From NCBI GenBank assembly GCA_016185875.1, contig JACPMS010000040.1, forward strand, positions 1-7,280: a stretch of 7,280 nt of DNA, read 5' to 3'. The stretch's first letter is position 1, and every line of letters starts with the position of its first letter. Source of the DNA: Candidatus Woesearchaeota archaeon. GTDB lineage: Archaea; Nanobdellota; Nanobdellia; Woesearchaeales; GW2011-AR4. The position numbers were made by a program, and so were the translations under genes. Shown here in pieces: positions 1-5,708 of the stretch. Below the pieces are notes generated by a model. The model saw only the letters and a list, made by a program, of their open reading frames with translations. It searched no databases and had not been told where the DNA came from.

Positions 1-1
1 A

Positions 2-91
2 TTAATGCCGCTTAACTCATTGGAGAAAAGGCAGCTGAGGAAATCTGCTGCTGTTATTAAGGGGATAATAAAAGGTTGTGTTCATTGCTAA
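2..91 (+). CDS. C-terminal end of a gene entering from the left; possibly lactate/malate dehydrogenase family
   Basis: A plus-strand frame is open from the window edge to a TAA at 89-91 and encodes 29 residues; the gene starts outside the window. The tail reads as a charged amphipathic helix (SLEKRQLRKSAAVIKGIIKG) ending in CVHC. The pattern 'PLN..E...L.KSA..IK..I' resembles, from memory, the last helix of the lactate/malate dehydrogenase family, so an NAD-dependent 2-hydroxyacid dehydrogenase is a possible identity, but 29 residues cannot prove it. Both arginine codons are AGG, as in the suf genes, which supports real coding. It converges on the ThiF-like gene and the two stop codons overlap by 4 bases. 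The terminal CxxC would be unusual for that dehydrogenase family. The coding call is moderately sure, the family call weak. Confidence 0.45.
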   Translation, partial: LMPLNSLEKRQLRKSAAVIKGIIKGCVHC

Positions 92-1083
92 TTTCCCACA
101 AACTTTGAGTACAATGACTTTGCTTCCTTTTCGTCTTTTGCCCTTATCAATGCCCTGCCATCATTAAATATAGTCATTTTATTATCAAAATTAATGCAGT
201 AGCCAAAGTCAATGACCCTGCCGATTTTTTTTAGCTTGTTTTTCAGGTTTTTGAACATTTTTTTATCAATTGATTTTAATCTTATTTGGTAAACATTATC
301 GCCGCATAATTTTATAATCTTTGATGATTTCTTTCCAGTTAAATATTCAAAATTATTCTTAACGCAGCATATGCAACTTGGATTTTTCTTGACTTTTATT
401 TTTAACAGCTCATTTCCCCAAGCATCAAAGAACAACAATCTTTTCTCAATATTTGTATTATTCAAAATTATTTTTATTGCTTCATTCACTTGAATCGAGG
501 ATATAAGGTTGGCTATTGCATTCAACACTCCGGCAGTTTCGCAAGTGTCCAATTGGGCTGCTTCTTTTAAAAAACACCTCAAGCAGGCATTGTTTTTGTT
601 TGGAATAATGTTAAAGACATAACCTTTGCTTCCAACTGCAGAGGAATAAATAAACGGAATTCCATTTTTAACGCAGAAATCATTAATCAAAAATCTTGTT
701 TCAAGGTTATCAGTGCAGTCAAGAATTAAGTCTAAATTATTTTTGTCAACATTTAAAATTTTTTCAATGTTATCAAAATTCAAGTCGTCAATAAAAAAAT
801 CTATTTGAACATCGGAGTTTATTTTATTTAAATGCTCTTCTGCAGCCAATGCTTTGGGCTTTCCAATATCCCTTTCATCAAACAGGCTCTGCCTTTGCAG
901 GTTTGACAATTCAACAACATCTCTGTCAATCAAAAATAATTTTCCAATTCCAGCTCTTGCCAATAACCCGGCAGAAACGCTGCCTAAAGCGCCTAACCCA
1001 ATTATTGCAGCTGTGCTTTTTCTTAATTTTTGCTGCCCTTTTCTGCCGATTTCTGGAAAGATTTCTTGGCGAATGTAGCGCAT
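88..1083 (-). CDS. ThiF/MoeB/HesA-family adenylyltransferase (E1-like sulfur-carrier activating enzyme)
   Basis: Enzymes of this family adenylate the C-terminal glycine of a ubiquitin-like sulfur carrier (ThiS or MoaD type) so that it can be thiocarboxylated for thiamin, molybdopterin or related synthesis; they are cytosolic. The 331 residues show the family motifs in order: N-terminal RYIRQEIFPEIG, nucleotide-binding GLGALGS (29-35), the acidic strand end LIDRD (51-55), NLQRQ (61-65), DCTDN (122-126), CxxC at 167/170 pairing with CxxC at 237/240 as a zinc site, and CETAGVL with C181 where ThiF and MoeB carry their reactive cysteine. Residues about 255-331 form an extra domain (KLCGDNVYQIR, then a DGRALI strand and a closing helix) that I recall from Bacillus-type ThiF/MoeB proteins. 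The start is fixed by the family N-terminus. The carrier substrate cannot be told from sequence. The gene ends by overlapping the convergent neighbour. Confidence 0.9.
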   Translation of the reverse strand: MRYIRQEIFPEIGRKGQQKLRKSTAAIIGLGALGSVSAGLLARAGIGKLFLIDRDVVELSNLQRQSLFDERDIGKPKALAAEEHLNKINSDVQIDFFIDDLNFDNIEKILNVDKNNLDLILDCTDNLETRFLINDFCVKNGIPFIYSSAVGSKGYVFNIIPNKNNACLRCFLKEAAQLDTCETAGVLNAIANLISSIQVNEAIKIILNNTNIEKRLLFFDAWGNELLKIKVKKNPSCICCVKNNFEYLTGKKSSKIIKLCGDNVYQIRLKSIDKKMFKNLKNKLKKIGRVIDFGYCINFDNKMTIFNDGRALIRAKDEKEAKSLYSKFVGN

Positions 1084-1106
1084 AAAGTACGGAAATATAT
1101 AAGCAG

Positions 1107-1113
1107 TTTTAAA
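1107..1113 (-). promoter_or_regulatory. TATA-like promoter element for the ThiF/MoeB-like gene
   Basis: On the minus strand the sequence TTTAAAA lies in the 44-base gap before the gene, centred 27 bases upstream of its ATG. That is the distance expected when an archaeal transcript begins at or next to the start codon. A second TATA-rich stretch at 1094-1103 is too close to the ATG, and one at 1123-1136 overlaps the end of the upstream gene. There is no Shine-Dalgarno sequence, which agrees with a leaderless message. Confidence 0.45.
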
Positions 1114-1127
1114 GGTTTAGAAAATAT

Positions 1128-1823
1128 TTATATTTTATTTTGTAACTGATACACTTTGTCTCTAATTTCTCGTAAAAGCTCTCTGGTTTTTCCATAAACC
1201 ATAAGCTGAGATTGTCCATACATTAATTCATATTGAGGCCTACTCAAACCTAATTCATTAAAGAGCAATATCAGTTGAAAACTAATTTCTTCAAGTATAT
1301 GCCTACCTCTTGCCCCTTTGTGTTTGCTCTTGTGCCAGTGGTCATGACGCCCAACTACTACATAACCAGACTCAATTAACGACTTCAAATATTCCCTCGA
1401 TTTCTCATCACCTTTGTGTAAAATCTTGTATTTACCAACATTCAAGTTTTCTAATTTTGAAGGTGGTATTTCTATCTTATCTTCAATTTCAATCCCCAAA
1501 AATGCTTTTAATGATTCAATAGAATAGAAAAATTTAGGACTGATAGTAACTAGAATACCTAAACTTTTGGCATCTTTTTCAATTCTATTATAAACAGTCC
1601 TCGCTAGGTGGAGATATTCTTCAAACTGACTATTTGTATAGTCTAGGAAACTTCCGTGTTTAACTACTTCGAAAATTGTATCAAAATCTAATATCCCTTC
1701 TAGTCGATCAAAATTTTCTTGAAATTTGGCTAAAGTGAGTATCTCAGATACTTCTTTAGCTCGTTTCTCAGGCACTCTAAAAATACTTCTAAGTAAGTCT
1801 TCTAAATTTTTATCTAATGTCAT
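1128..1823 (-). CDS. Hypothetical protein with a histidine-rich motif
   Basis: I do not recognise this 231-residue protein. It appears soluble, with no signal peptide or membrane segment, and is mostly helical and charged. Residues 1-90 look like a helical bundle. A hydrophobic strand VVVG (156-159) leads into RHDHWHKSKHKGARGRH (159-175), which has five histidines (160, 162, 164, 168, 175) among basic residues and could bind metal or nucleic acid. The C-terminal 50 residues are helical again. There are no cysteines. Four of 14 arginine codons are CGN (residues 21, 40, 159 and 218), against none in the regulator, sufB and sufS, which hints at a different history or low expression. It is divergent from the Fe-S regulator and has its own TATA box in the shared intergenic region, so co-regulation is possible but unproven. 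Length, a well-placed promoter and a clean start support a real gene. Confidence 0.72.
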   Translation of the reverse strand: MTLDKNLEDLLRSIFRVPEKRAKEVSEILTLAKFQENFDRLEGILDFDTIFEVVKHGSFLDYTNSQFEEYLHLARTVYNRIEKDAKSLGILVTISPKFFYSIESLKAFLGIEIEDKIEIPPSKLENLNVGKYKILHKGDEKSREYLKSLIESGYVVVGRHDHWHKSKHKGARGRHILEEISFQLILLFNELGLSRPQYELMYGQSQLMVYGKTRELLREIRDKVYQLQNKI

Positions 1824-1845
1824 AAAACATAATATATTTTCTCCC

Positions 1846-1853
1846 TTTATAAA
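1846..1853 (-). promoter_or_regulatory. TATA box for the histidine-rich hypothetical gene
   Basis: TTTATAAA (self-complementary) is centred about 27 bases upstream of the ATG at 1823 on the minus strand, the spacing of an archaeal TATA box in a leaderless gene. No ribosome-binding site is visible between it and the start. The same 131-base region carries the oppositely directed regulator promoter. Confidence 0.6.
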
Positions 1854-1923
1854 GTTATCTATTTGTCACTACTTAAAAGTGTCTATATTTGAATCCTATG
1901 AAACTCCAAATTCTATCACAAAA

Positions 1924-1931
1924 TTTAAATA
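1924..1931 (+). promoter_or_regulatory. TATA box for the HTH regulator gene
   Basis: TTTAAATA is centred 27-28 bases before the ATG at 1955, which fits a leaderless archaeal transcript and supports that ATG over the in-frame ATG at 1967. It lies just upstream of the palindrome at 1935-1950. Confidence 0.55.
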
Positions 1932-1934
1932 CTA

Positions 1935-1950
1935 GTTAACAATCGTTAAG
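1935..1950 (+). promoter_or_regulatory. Candidate operator: palindrome between TATA box and start of the regulator gene
   Basis: GTTAACAATCGTTAAG contains a perfect inverted repeat, TTAAC-4-GTTAA (1936-1949), lying 6 to 19 bases before the regulator's start codon. A protein bound here would block initiation, so it is a plausible autoregulatory operator. Isolated GTTAAG (2398-2403) and GTTAAC (2447-2452) copies occur before sufB. Such short AT-rich repeats also arise by chance, so this rests on position more than on sequence. Confidence 0.35.
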
Positions 1951-1954
1951 TCTT

Positions 1955-2350
1955 ATGCAGGAAACAATGCCGCAGGAGATTGAGGTAAGGTATATTCTGC
2001 CTGCCATAAGGAGAGAACTGGCAAAGGTATTCATAAACGAACATAAGCAGAGCCAGAAGCAAGCAGCCAACATACTTGGCTTGACAGAAGCTGCTGTTTC
2101 ACAATACATTCATTCTAAGAGGGCAAAAGAGGTTGTGTTCAGCGAAAACATAGTAAATGAAATAAAAGTGTCTGCTGACAGGATTTTGGCAGACAAAAAC
2201 AACAAGCAAAGGCTGATTGCTGAGATGTACAGGATAAGCAACCTCACAACAGTCAGGCAGATATTGTGTGACATACACAGGGCACAGTCAAAAGAGCTTG
2301 AGCATTGTAATGTGTGCTTTGACGAAAGCGTGTTGACAATAAAAACTTAA
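1955..2350 (+). CDS. Archaeal XRE-type helix-turn-helix regulator, candidate regulator of the suf genes
   Basis: This 131-residue protein has a clear DNA-binding domain: the LPAIRRELAKVF helix (15-26), then SQKQAANILGLTEAAVSQYI (33-52), a canonical helix-turn-helix, followed by SKRA. It matches the short archaeal regulators I know as COG2522. The C-terminal half is helical and ends with C105-x2-H108 and C118-x2-C121, a spacing that could hold a metal ion or Fe-S cluster. Together with its place 119 bases before sufB on the same strand, this suggests it senses iron, Fe-S or redox state and controls the cluster, as IscR and SufR do in bacteria; that role is inference. All arginine codons are AGG or AGA. 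The first ATG is supported by a TATA box about 27 bases upstream, and a palindrome near the start suggests autoregulation. A general metal- or redox-responsive regulator remains possible. Confidence 0.85.
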   Translation: MQETMPQEIEVRYILPAIRRELAKVFINEHKQSQKQAANILGLTEAAVSQYIHSKRAKEVVFSENIVNEIKVSADRILADKNNKQRLIAEMYRISNLTTVRQILCDIHRAQSKELEHCNVCFDESVLTIKT

Positions 2351-2424
2351 TAATTTTTGGCAATATAATTGCGAAATAAAAATAATGCATAATACCAGTT
2401 AAGACAAGAATTACAAAAAATTAA

Positions 2425-2440
2425 TTTCATATCCATGAAA
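2425..2440 (+). promoter_or_regulatory. Inverted repeat in the sufB upstream region, candidate operator
   Basis: TTTCATATCCATGAAA is a perfect 6-4-6 inverted repeat ending 29 bases before the sufB ATG. It overlaps an AT-rich TATA-like stretch (AATTAATTT, about 2419-2427). No TATA box lies at the usual 27 bases before sufB, so sufB probably has a short leader or is read through from the regulator gene. An alternative TATA-like site is at 2371-2380. The repeat differs from the palindrome before the regulator. The rest of the 119-base gap shows no gene. Confidence 0.3.
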
Positions 2441-2469
2441 AAGAGCGTTAACTAAAACTATTATTGAAA

Positions 2470-3876
2470 ATGGCGCCAGCAACAGAACAGGTTTTTGACA
2501 AGGATTACAGCAAGTATGGATTTCATGACAAAGAAGAATTCGTGTTCAAGGCAAAGAGAGGCCTTTCAAAAGAGATAGTGGAGCAGATATCAAAGATAAA
2601 GAACGAGCCGGAATGGATGCTTAAATTCAGGCTGAAATCGCTTGAAGAGTTCTACAAGAGGCCGATGCCTCAATGGGGAGCCAATCTCAATACAATAGAC
2701 TTCGATAATATATTCTATTACTTAAGGCCAACTGATAGGCAAGGCGATTCCTGGGAAGATGTGCCGGAATACATCAAGAATACATTCACAAAATTAGGCA
2801 TTCCAGAGGCTGAGCAGAAATTCCTGGGGGGAGTGGGTGCTCAATACGAAAGCGAGGTTGTCTATCATAAAATAAGAGATGATTTGGCAAAACAAGGCGT
2901 TGTTTTCCTTGACATGGATGGTGGCTTAAGAGAATATCCTGAAATTGTGAAAAAATACTTTGGAACAGTCATACCATATAATGATAATAAATTGGCTGCA
3001 TTAAACAGCGCAGTATGGTCAGGTGGAAGTTTTGTTTATGTCCCTGCTGGCGTTAAAGTAGATTTGCCACTGCAGGCATATTTCAGGATTAATGCAAGAA
3101 ACATGGGGCAGTTTGAAAGGACTTTGATTATTGCAGAACCAGGCGCTTCAGTTCATTACATTGAAGGATGCACCGCACCTACATATTCCTCTGATTCATT
3201 GCACAGTGCAGTTGTCGAGCTTATTGCAATGGAGGGCTCAAGAATTCAGTACACAACTATACAAAACTGGAGCAATAACGTCTACAACCTTGTCACAAAA
3301 AGGGCTTTTGCCTATAAAGACGCAACAGTATTTTGGGTTGACGGCAATTTAGGAAGCAAAATCACAATGAAATACCCAAGCATTTATTTGCTGGGAGAAG
3401 GGGCAAAGGCTGAGATATTGAGCGTTGCGTTTGCAGGAAAAGGCCAGCATCAGGATGCAGGCGGAAAAATCTTGCATTTTGCTCCGAGCACGACATCAAG
3501 AATCACATCTAAATCAGTAAGCAAAGACGGCGGAAGGACAACTTACAGGGGATTGTTAAAGGTTGCTGAAGGCTGCCATAATGTCAAGTCGCACGTAAGC
3601 TGCGATGCGTTAATTTTGGACGAGCACTCAGCATCGGATACAGTGCCTTACATGGAAGTCAATGAAAAAGATGTTAATATAGAGCACGAAGCAACTGTCG
3701 GCAAGATTGGAGAAGAGCAGTTGTTTTACCTGATGAGCAGAGGCTTGTCGCAAGACCAGGCAATGACAATGATTGTAAGCGGCTTCATGGAGCCTTTCAC
3801 AAAAGAGCTTCCTCTTGAATACGCCATTGAATTAAACAGGCTGATAGCATTGAACATGGAAGGATCTGTCGGGTAA
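2470..3876 (+). CDS. sufB: Fe-S cluster assembly scaffold protein SufB
   Basis: SufB is the core scaffold of the SufBCD complex, where persulfide sulfur and iron are built into a cluster in the cytosol. The full-length protein (468 residues from this ATG) carries the family sequence throughout: WMLKFRLKSLEEFYKRPMPQWG near the N-terminus is recognisable in pieces, followed by FLGGVGAQYESE, YFRINARNMGQFERT, EGCTAP, CDALILDEHSASDT, HEATVGKIGEEQLFYLMSRG and the typical ending LNMEGSVG. In ATG numbering C234 matches the E. coli C254 sulfur acceptor, R206 matches R226, C378 is near the C405 position, and H406-E407 match the cluster-binding His-Glu at the SufB/SufD interface. An in-frame TTG at 2464 would add only two residues; the ATG is preferred. 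No Shine-Dalgarno is seen. All 17 arginine codons are AGA or AGG. sufD follows after 21 bases, so they are cotranscribed. Key residues are intact. Confidence 0.97.
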   Translation: MAPATEQVFDKDYSKYGFHDKEEFVFKAKRGLSKEIVEQISKIKNEPEWMLKFRLKSLEEFYKRPMPQWGANLNTIDFDNIFYYLRPTDRQGDSWEDVPEYIKNTFTKLGIPEAEQKFLGGVGAQYESEVVYHKIRDDLAKQGVVFLDMDGGLREYPEIVKKYFGTVIPYNDNKLAALNSAVWSGGSFVYVPAGVKVDLPLQAYFRINARNMGQFERTLIIAEPGASVHYIEGCTAPTYSSDSLHSAVVELIAMEGSRIQYTTIQNWSNNVYNLVTKRAFAYKDATVFWVDGNLGSKITMKYPSIYLLGEGAKAEILSVAFAGKGQHQDAGGKILHFAPSTTSRITSKSVSKDGGRTTYRGLLKVAEGCHNVKSHVSCDALILDEHSASDTVPYMEVNEKDVNIEHEATVGKIGEEQLFYLMSRGLSQDQAMTMIVSGFMEPFTKELPLEYAIELNRLIALNMEGSVG

Positions 3877-3897
3877 AGATTTATATTGGGGTTTCTT

Positions 3898-4779
3898 ATG
3901 GTTATTAAACAAAACCTAGTTACAAAAAACGCTATGCAGGAATTAAGCCAGGCTCAAAGTGCTTTTGCATCTGAAAAAAAGAAAGAGGCTTTGGATAAAT
4001 TCAAGGCTTTGCCAATCCCGCAGGAAAAGGAAGAAGACTGGAGGTACACGCAAATAGAAAAATTAAAGCTGGAAAATTTCGAGCCATTTGAGCCAAAGAC
4101 AGCAATTTCAGCAGCTGAATTAAGCGATGATTTAGTTGAGAAAGGGGTTATCTTGACTGATATAAACACAGCCCTTGATAAATACGAAATTGCCCAAAAA
4201 TACTTCTTTAGGAACACCAAGATTGACAAGGACAAGTTTGCTGCTTTGAGCGCTGCTCATTTTAATCATGGATTTTTCTTATATGTTCCAAAAAATGTTG
4301 AATTAAAAGAGCCAATCTTGGTGAATTTCAGCTTTGAAAATGAAACAAGCGCATTGCATAATATAATTGTTGCTGAGCCAAACAGCAAAGTCGATTTTGT
4401 TGAGGAATATACAAACAAAGAGACAGATAAAGGGCAGCTTAATGCATGCGTTACAGAAGTTTTTGCGAATAATGATTCAAAAATCAATTTTTACCATCTA
4501 AATAATTGGACAAAAAATGTTTATAATTTCACAAACATTGTCGGAAATTTGGACAGGAATGCTTCAGTAAATTTTGTTTCCGGATGCTTTGGCGGAAAAT
4601 TGAACAGGCTTAGGATTGACACTCTTTTCAATGGGCAGGGCTCGCAGTGCAATAATCTTGGCATTTTTTTAGGCAGAGGCAGGGAGCACATAGACTTTAC
4701 AACCAATATGTACCACAATTCTGTCAATACCACAAATGAGGTGTTGGTGGATGGAAAAAACATATTCATACTTAGCTAA
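3898..4779 (+). CDS. sufD: SufD, N-terminal part of a gene broken by deletion and frameshift
   Basis: SufD is the SufB paralogue that partners it in the SufBCD complex. This frame starts at ATG 3898, 21 bases after sufB; an in-frame TTG at 3886 is a weaker alternative. It encodes the N-terminal domain (with the EEDWRYTQIEKLKLENF signature) and most of the beta-helix core, including NHGFFLYVPKNVELKEPI, HNIIVAEPNSKVDFVEEY, NNWTKNVYNF, GRGREHIDFTTNMYHNS and TNEVLVDG. After G286 (codon 4753-4755) the family sequence stops in an A6 run, and seven unrelated codons lead to TAA at 4777-4779. The family continues in the next frame from about 4760. Aligned with SufB here, about 22 residues should lie between the two parts but only 4 bases are present. 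The intact protein would have about 399 residues. No other damage is seen, so the lesion is recent or an assembly artefact. Confidence 0.9.
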   Translation: MVIKQNLVTKNAMQELSQAQSAFASEKKKEALDKFKALPIPQEKEEDWRYTQIEKLKLENFEPFEPKTAISAAELSDDLVEKGVILTDINTALDKYEIAQKYFFRNTKIDKDKFAALSAAHFNHGFFLYVPKNVELKEPILVNFSFENETSALHNIIVAEPNSKVDFVEEYTNKETDKGQLNACVTEVFANNDSKINFYHLNNWTKNVYNFTNIVGNLDRNASVNFVSGCFGGKLNRLRIDTLFNGQGSQCNNLGIFLGRGREHIDFTTNMYHNSVNTTNEVLVDGKNIFILS

Positions 4780-5035
4780 TAACATTTTAAAGCTGGGAGA
4801 TAAAACCTTAGCCAACAGCATACCCAGCTTGAAAATTGATGCAAATGATGTCAAGGCATCTCATGGCGCAACAGTCGGCCAGATTGATGAGGAGCATATG
4901 TTTTATTTGATGAGCAGAGGCCTGTCAAGAGCAGAAGCGGAAAGATTAATAGTAGAGGGGTTTTTCGAGCCGATAATACAAAAAATACCATTGGAAGAGC
5001 TGAGGGAGAAGATAAGAGGATTGGTTAAGAGTTGA
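4760..5035 (+). pseudogene. sufD: SufD, C-terminal part in the shifted frame
   Basis: The C-terminal 91 residues of SufD continue here in the second frame, from about TYSYLANNILKLGDKTLANS through IDANDVKASHGATVGQIDEEH and FYLMSRGLSRAEAE to a normal family ending. The conserved histidine of SHGATVG, which corresponds to the SufB/SufD interface ligand, is present. The frame has an ATG at 4736, but the residues between 4736 and 4760 lie in the wrong frame of the N-terminal part and are not SufD-like, so a separate start there is unlikely to be meaningful. Frame arithmetic requires a lost length of 2 modulo 3, and alignment to SufB gives about 62 bases, which agrees. Unless the sequence is misassembled, this segment would not be translated as part of SufD. 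Confidence 0.85.
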
Positions 5036-5049
5036 AATATAATTGATGT

Positions 5050-5054
5050 GGTGA
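5050..5054 (+). promoter_or_regulatory. Shine-Dalgarno site of the 202-residue hypothetical gene
   Basis: GGTGA, the archaeal ribosome-binding consensus, lies 7 bases before the ATG at 5062. It is the only clear one among the gene starts here, and it fits translation of an internal gene on a longer sufB-sufD transcript. Confidence 0.6.
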
Positions 5055-5061
5055 GTGATAA

Positions 5062-5670
5062 ATGCAATTAATATTATACACAATTTATTTACCTGATGAG
5101 TCATTACTCTATGGAAATCCCAATGGAGCATCTATGGATGATACTTTATATGAAGATTTGGGAGAACTAGTTCAAGATTTTGAGGTGTATGGCATGGAGG
5201 TAAGTATTGCAAGAATTATATGTAACTCAAATGATGTAAAGCCAAGTACAGCAGCGTCTGGATTATACATAGCACAGAAAGACTTACCATCGCAGGAAGG
5301 ATTTATCCCGGTGAGAGAAGCTAAGAGGAAGTATACTGAAACTGAAGCACAGTTTAGAGAATCTATTATCCATCGTGTACGCGAATATCTTGAAAAAATG
5401 GGACAAGGTATATACAAAGTAGTGCTTAGGAAAGGATACTCTTTTGATCCTCAAGAACAAATTTTACTTAAATCTGAACAGGAAAACACAGCATCAGTTA
5501 AAGAAGTATTGGGAATCTTTTCCGATGGACAAGATGAAGATGGCTTTTATCTTGATGTGGCATACAGGCGTACAATTAAAATTCCATATACAGCTGTTTC
5601 AAATTTGGAAAAATTACCAGAGTACCTTAAACTAAGATTTTCAGTACCTGTAAACAGCGAATTATTGTAG
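5062..5670 (+). CDS. Hypothetical protein encoded between sufD and sufS
   Basis: I do not recognise this 202-residue protein. It looks soluble and acidic, with a hydrophobic first strand (MQLILYTIYL) too short and without the features of a signal peptide. A long charged helix spans about 86-113 (REAKRKYTETEAQFRES, then RVREYLEKMG). The rest looks like mixed strands and loops with a tyrosine-rich second half. The single cysteine (C54) argues against an Fe-S or zinc protein. Three of ten arginine codons are CGN (residues 105, 107 and 170), unlike sufB and sufS, which use none. It starts 26 bases after the sufD stop with a strong GGTGA site and is followed 38 bases later by sufS on the same strand, so it is probably in the operon. 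It is not a known suf component as far as I can tell, and may be an insertion into the cluster. Confidence 0.75.
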   Translation: MQLILYTIYLPDESLLYGNPNGASMDDTLYEDLGELVQDFEVYGMEVSIARIICNSNDVKPSTAASGLYIAQKDLPSQEGFIPVREAKRKYTETEAQFRESIIHRVREYLEKMGQGIYKVVLRKGYSFDPQEQILLKSEQENTASVKEVLGIFSDGQDEDGFYLDVAYRRTIKIPYTAVSNLEKLPEYLKLRFSVPVNSELL

Positions 5671-5672
5671 AT

Positions 5673-5680
5673 AATTATAT
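5673..5680 (+). promoter_or_regulatory. Possible TATA box for sufS
   Basis: AATTATAT in the 38-base gap is centred about 32 bases before the sufS ATG, so transcription could begin a few bases upstream of it. There is no Shine-Dalgarno before sufS, which favours its own promoter over read-through, but the whole gap is AT-rich and the match may be accidental. Confidence 0.3.
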
Positions 5681-5708
5681 CAAGAATCAAATAAAACAAC
5701 TATAAAAA

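Noticed and set aside
849..1085. Plus-strand open frames opposite the ThiF-like gene
   Set aside because: They lie antisense to a gene with clear family motifs and show no domain or start signal of their own.
2384..2394. AATGCATAATA shared with 7020-7030
   Set aside because: An 11-base AT-rich match is expected several times by chance in a window this long; the flanks do not continue the match.
3131..3352. 73-codon open frame within sufB
   Set aside because: It is a second-frame shadow of a strongly conserved sufB segment.
3954..4235. Minus-strand open frames across sufD (also 4266-4487, 4521-4769 and 4669-4854)
   Set aside because: They are antisense shadows; the plus strand has unmistakable SufD sequence.
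4755..4777. Programmed frameshifting at the A6 run to make whole SufD
   Set aside because: A slip alone would not restore the roughly 20 missing residues of the beta-helix core, so a deletion fits better.
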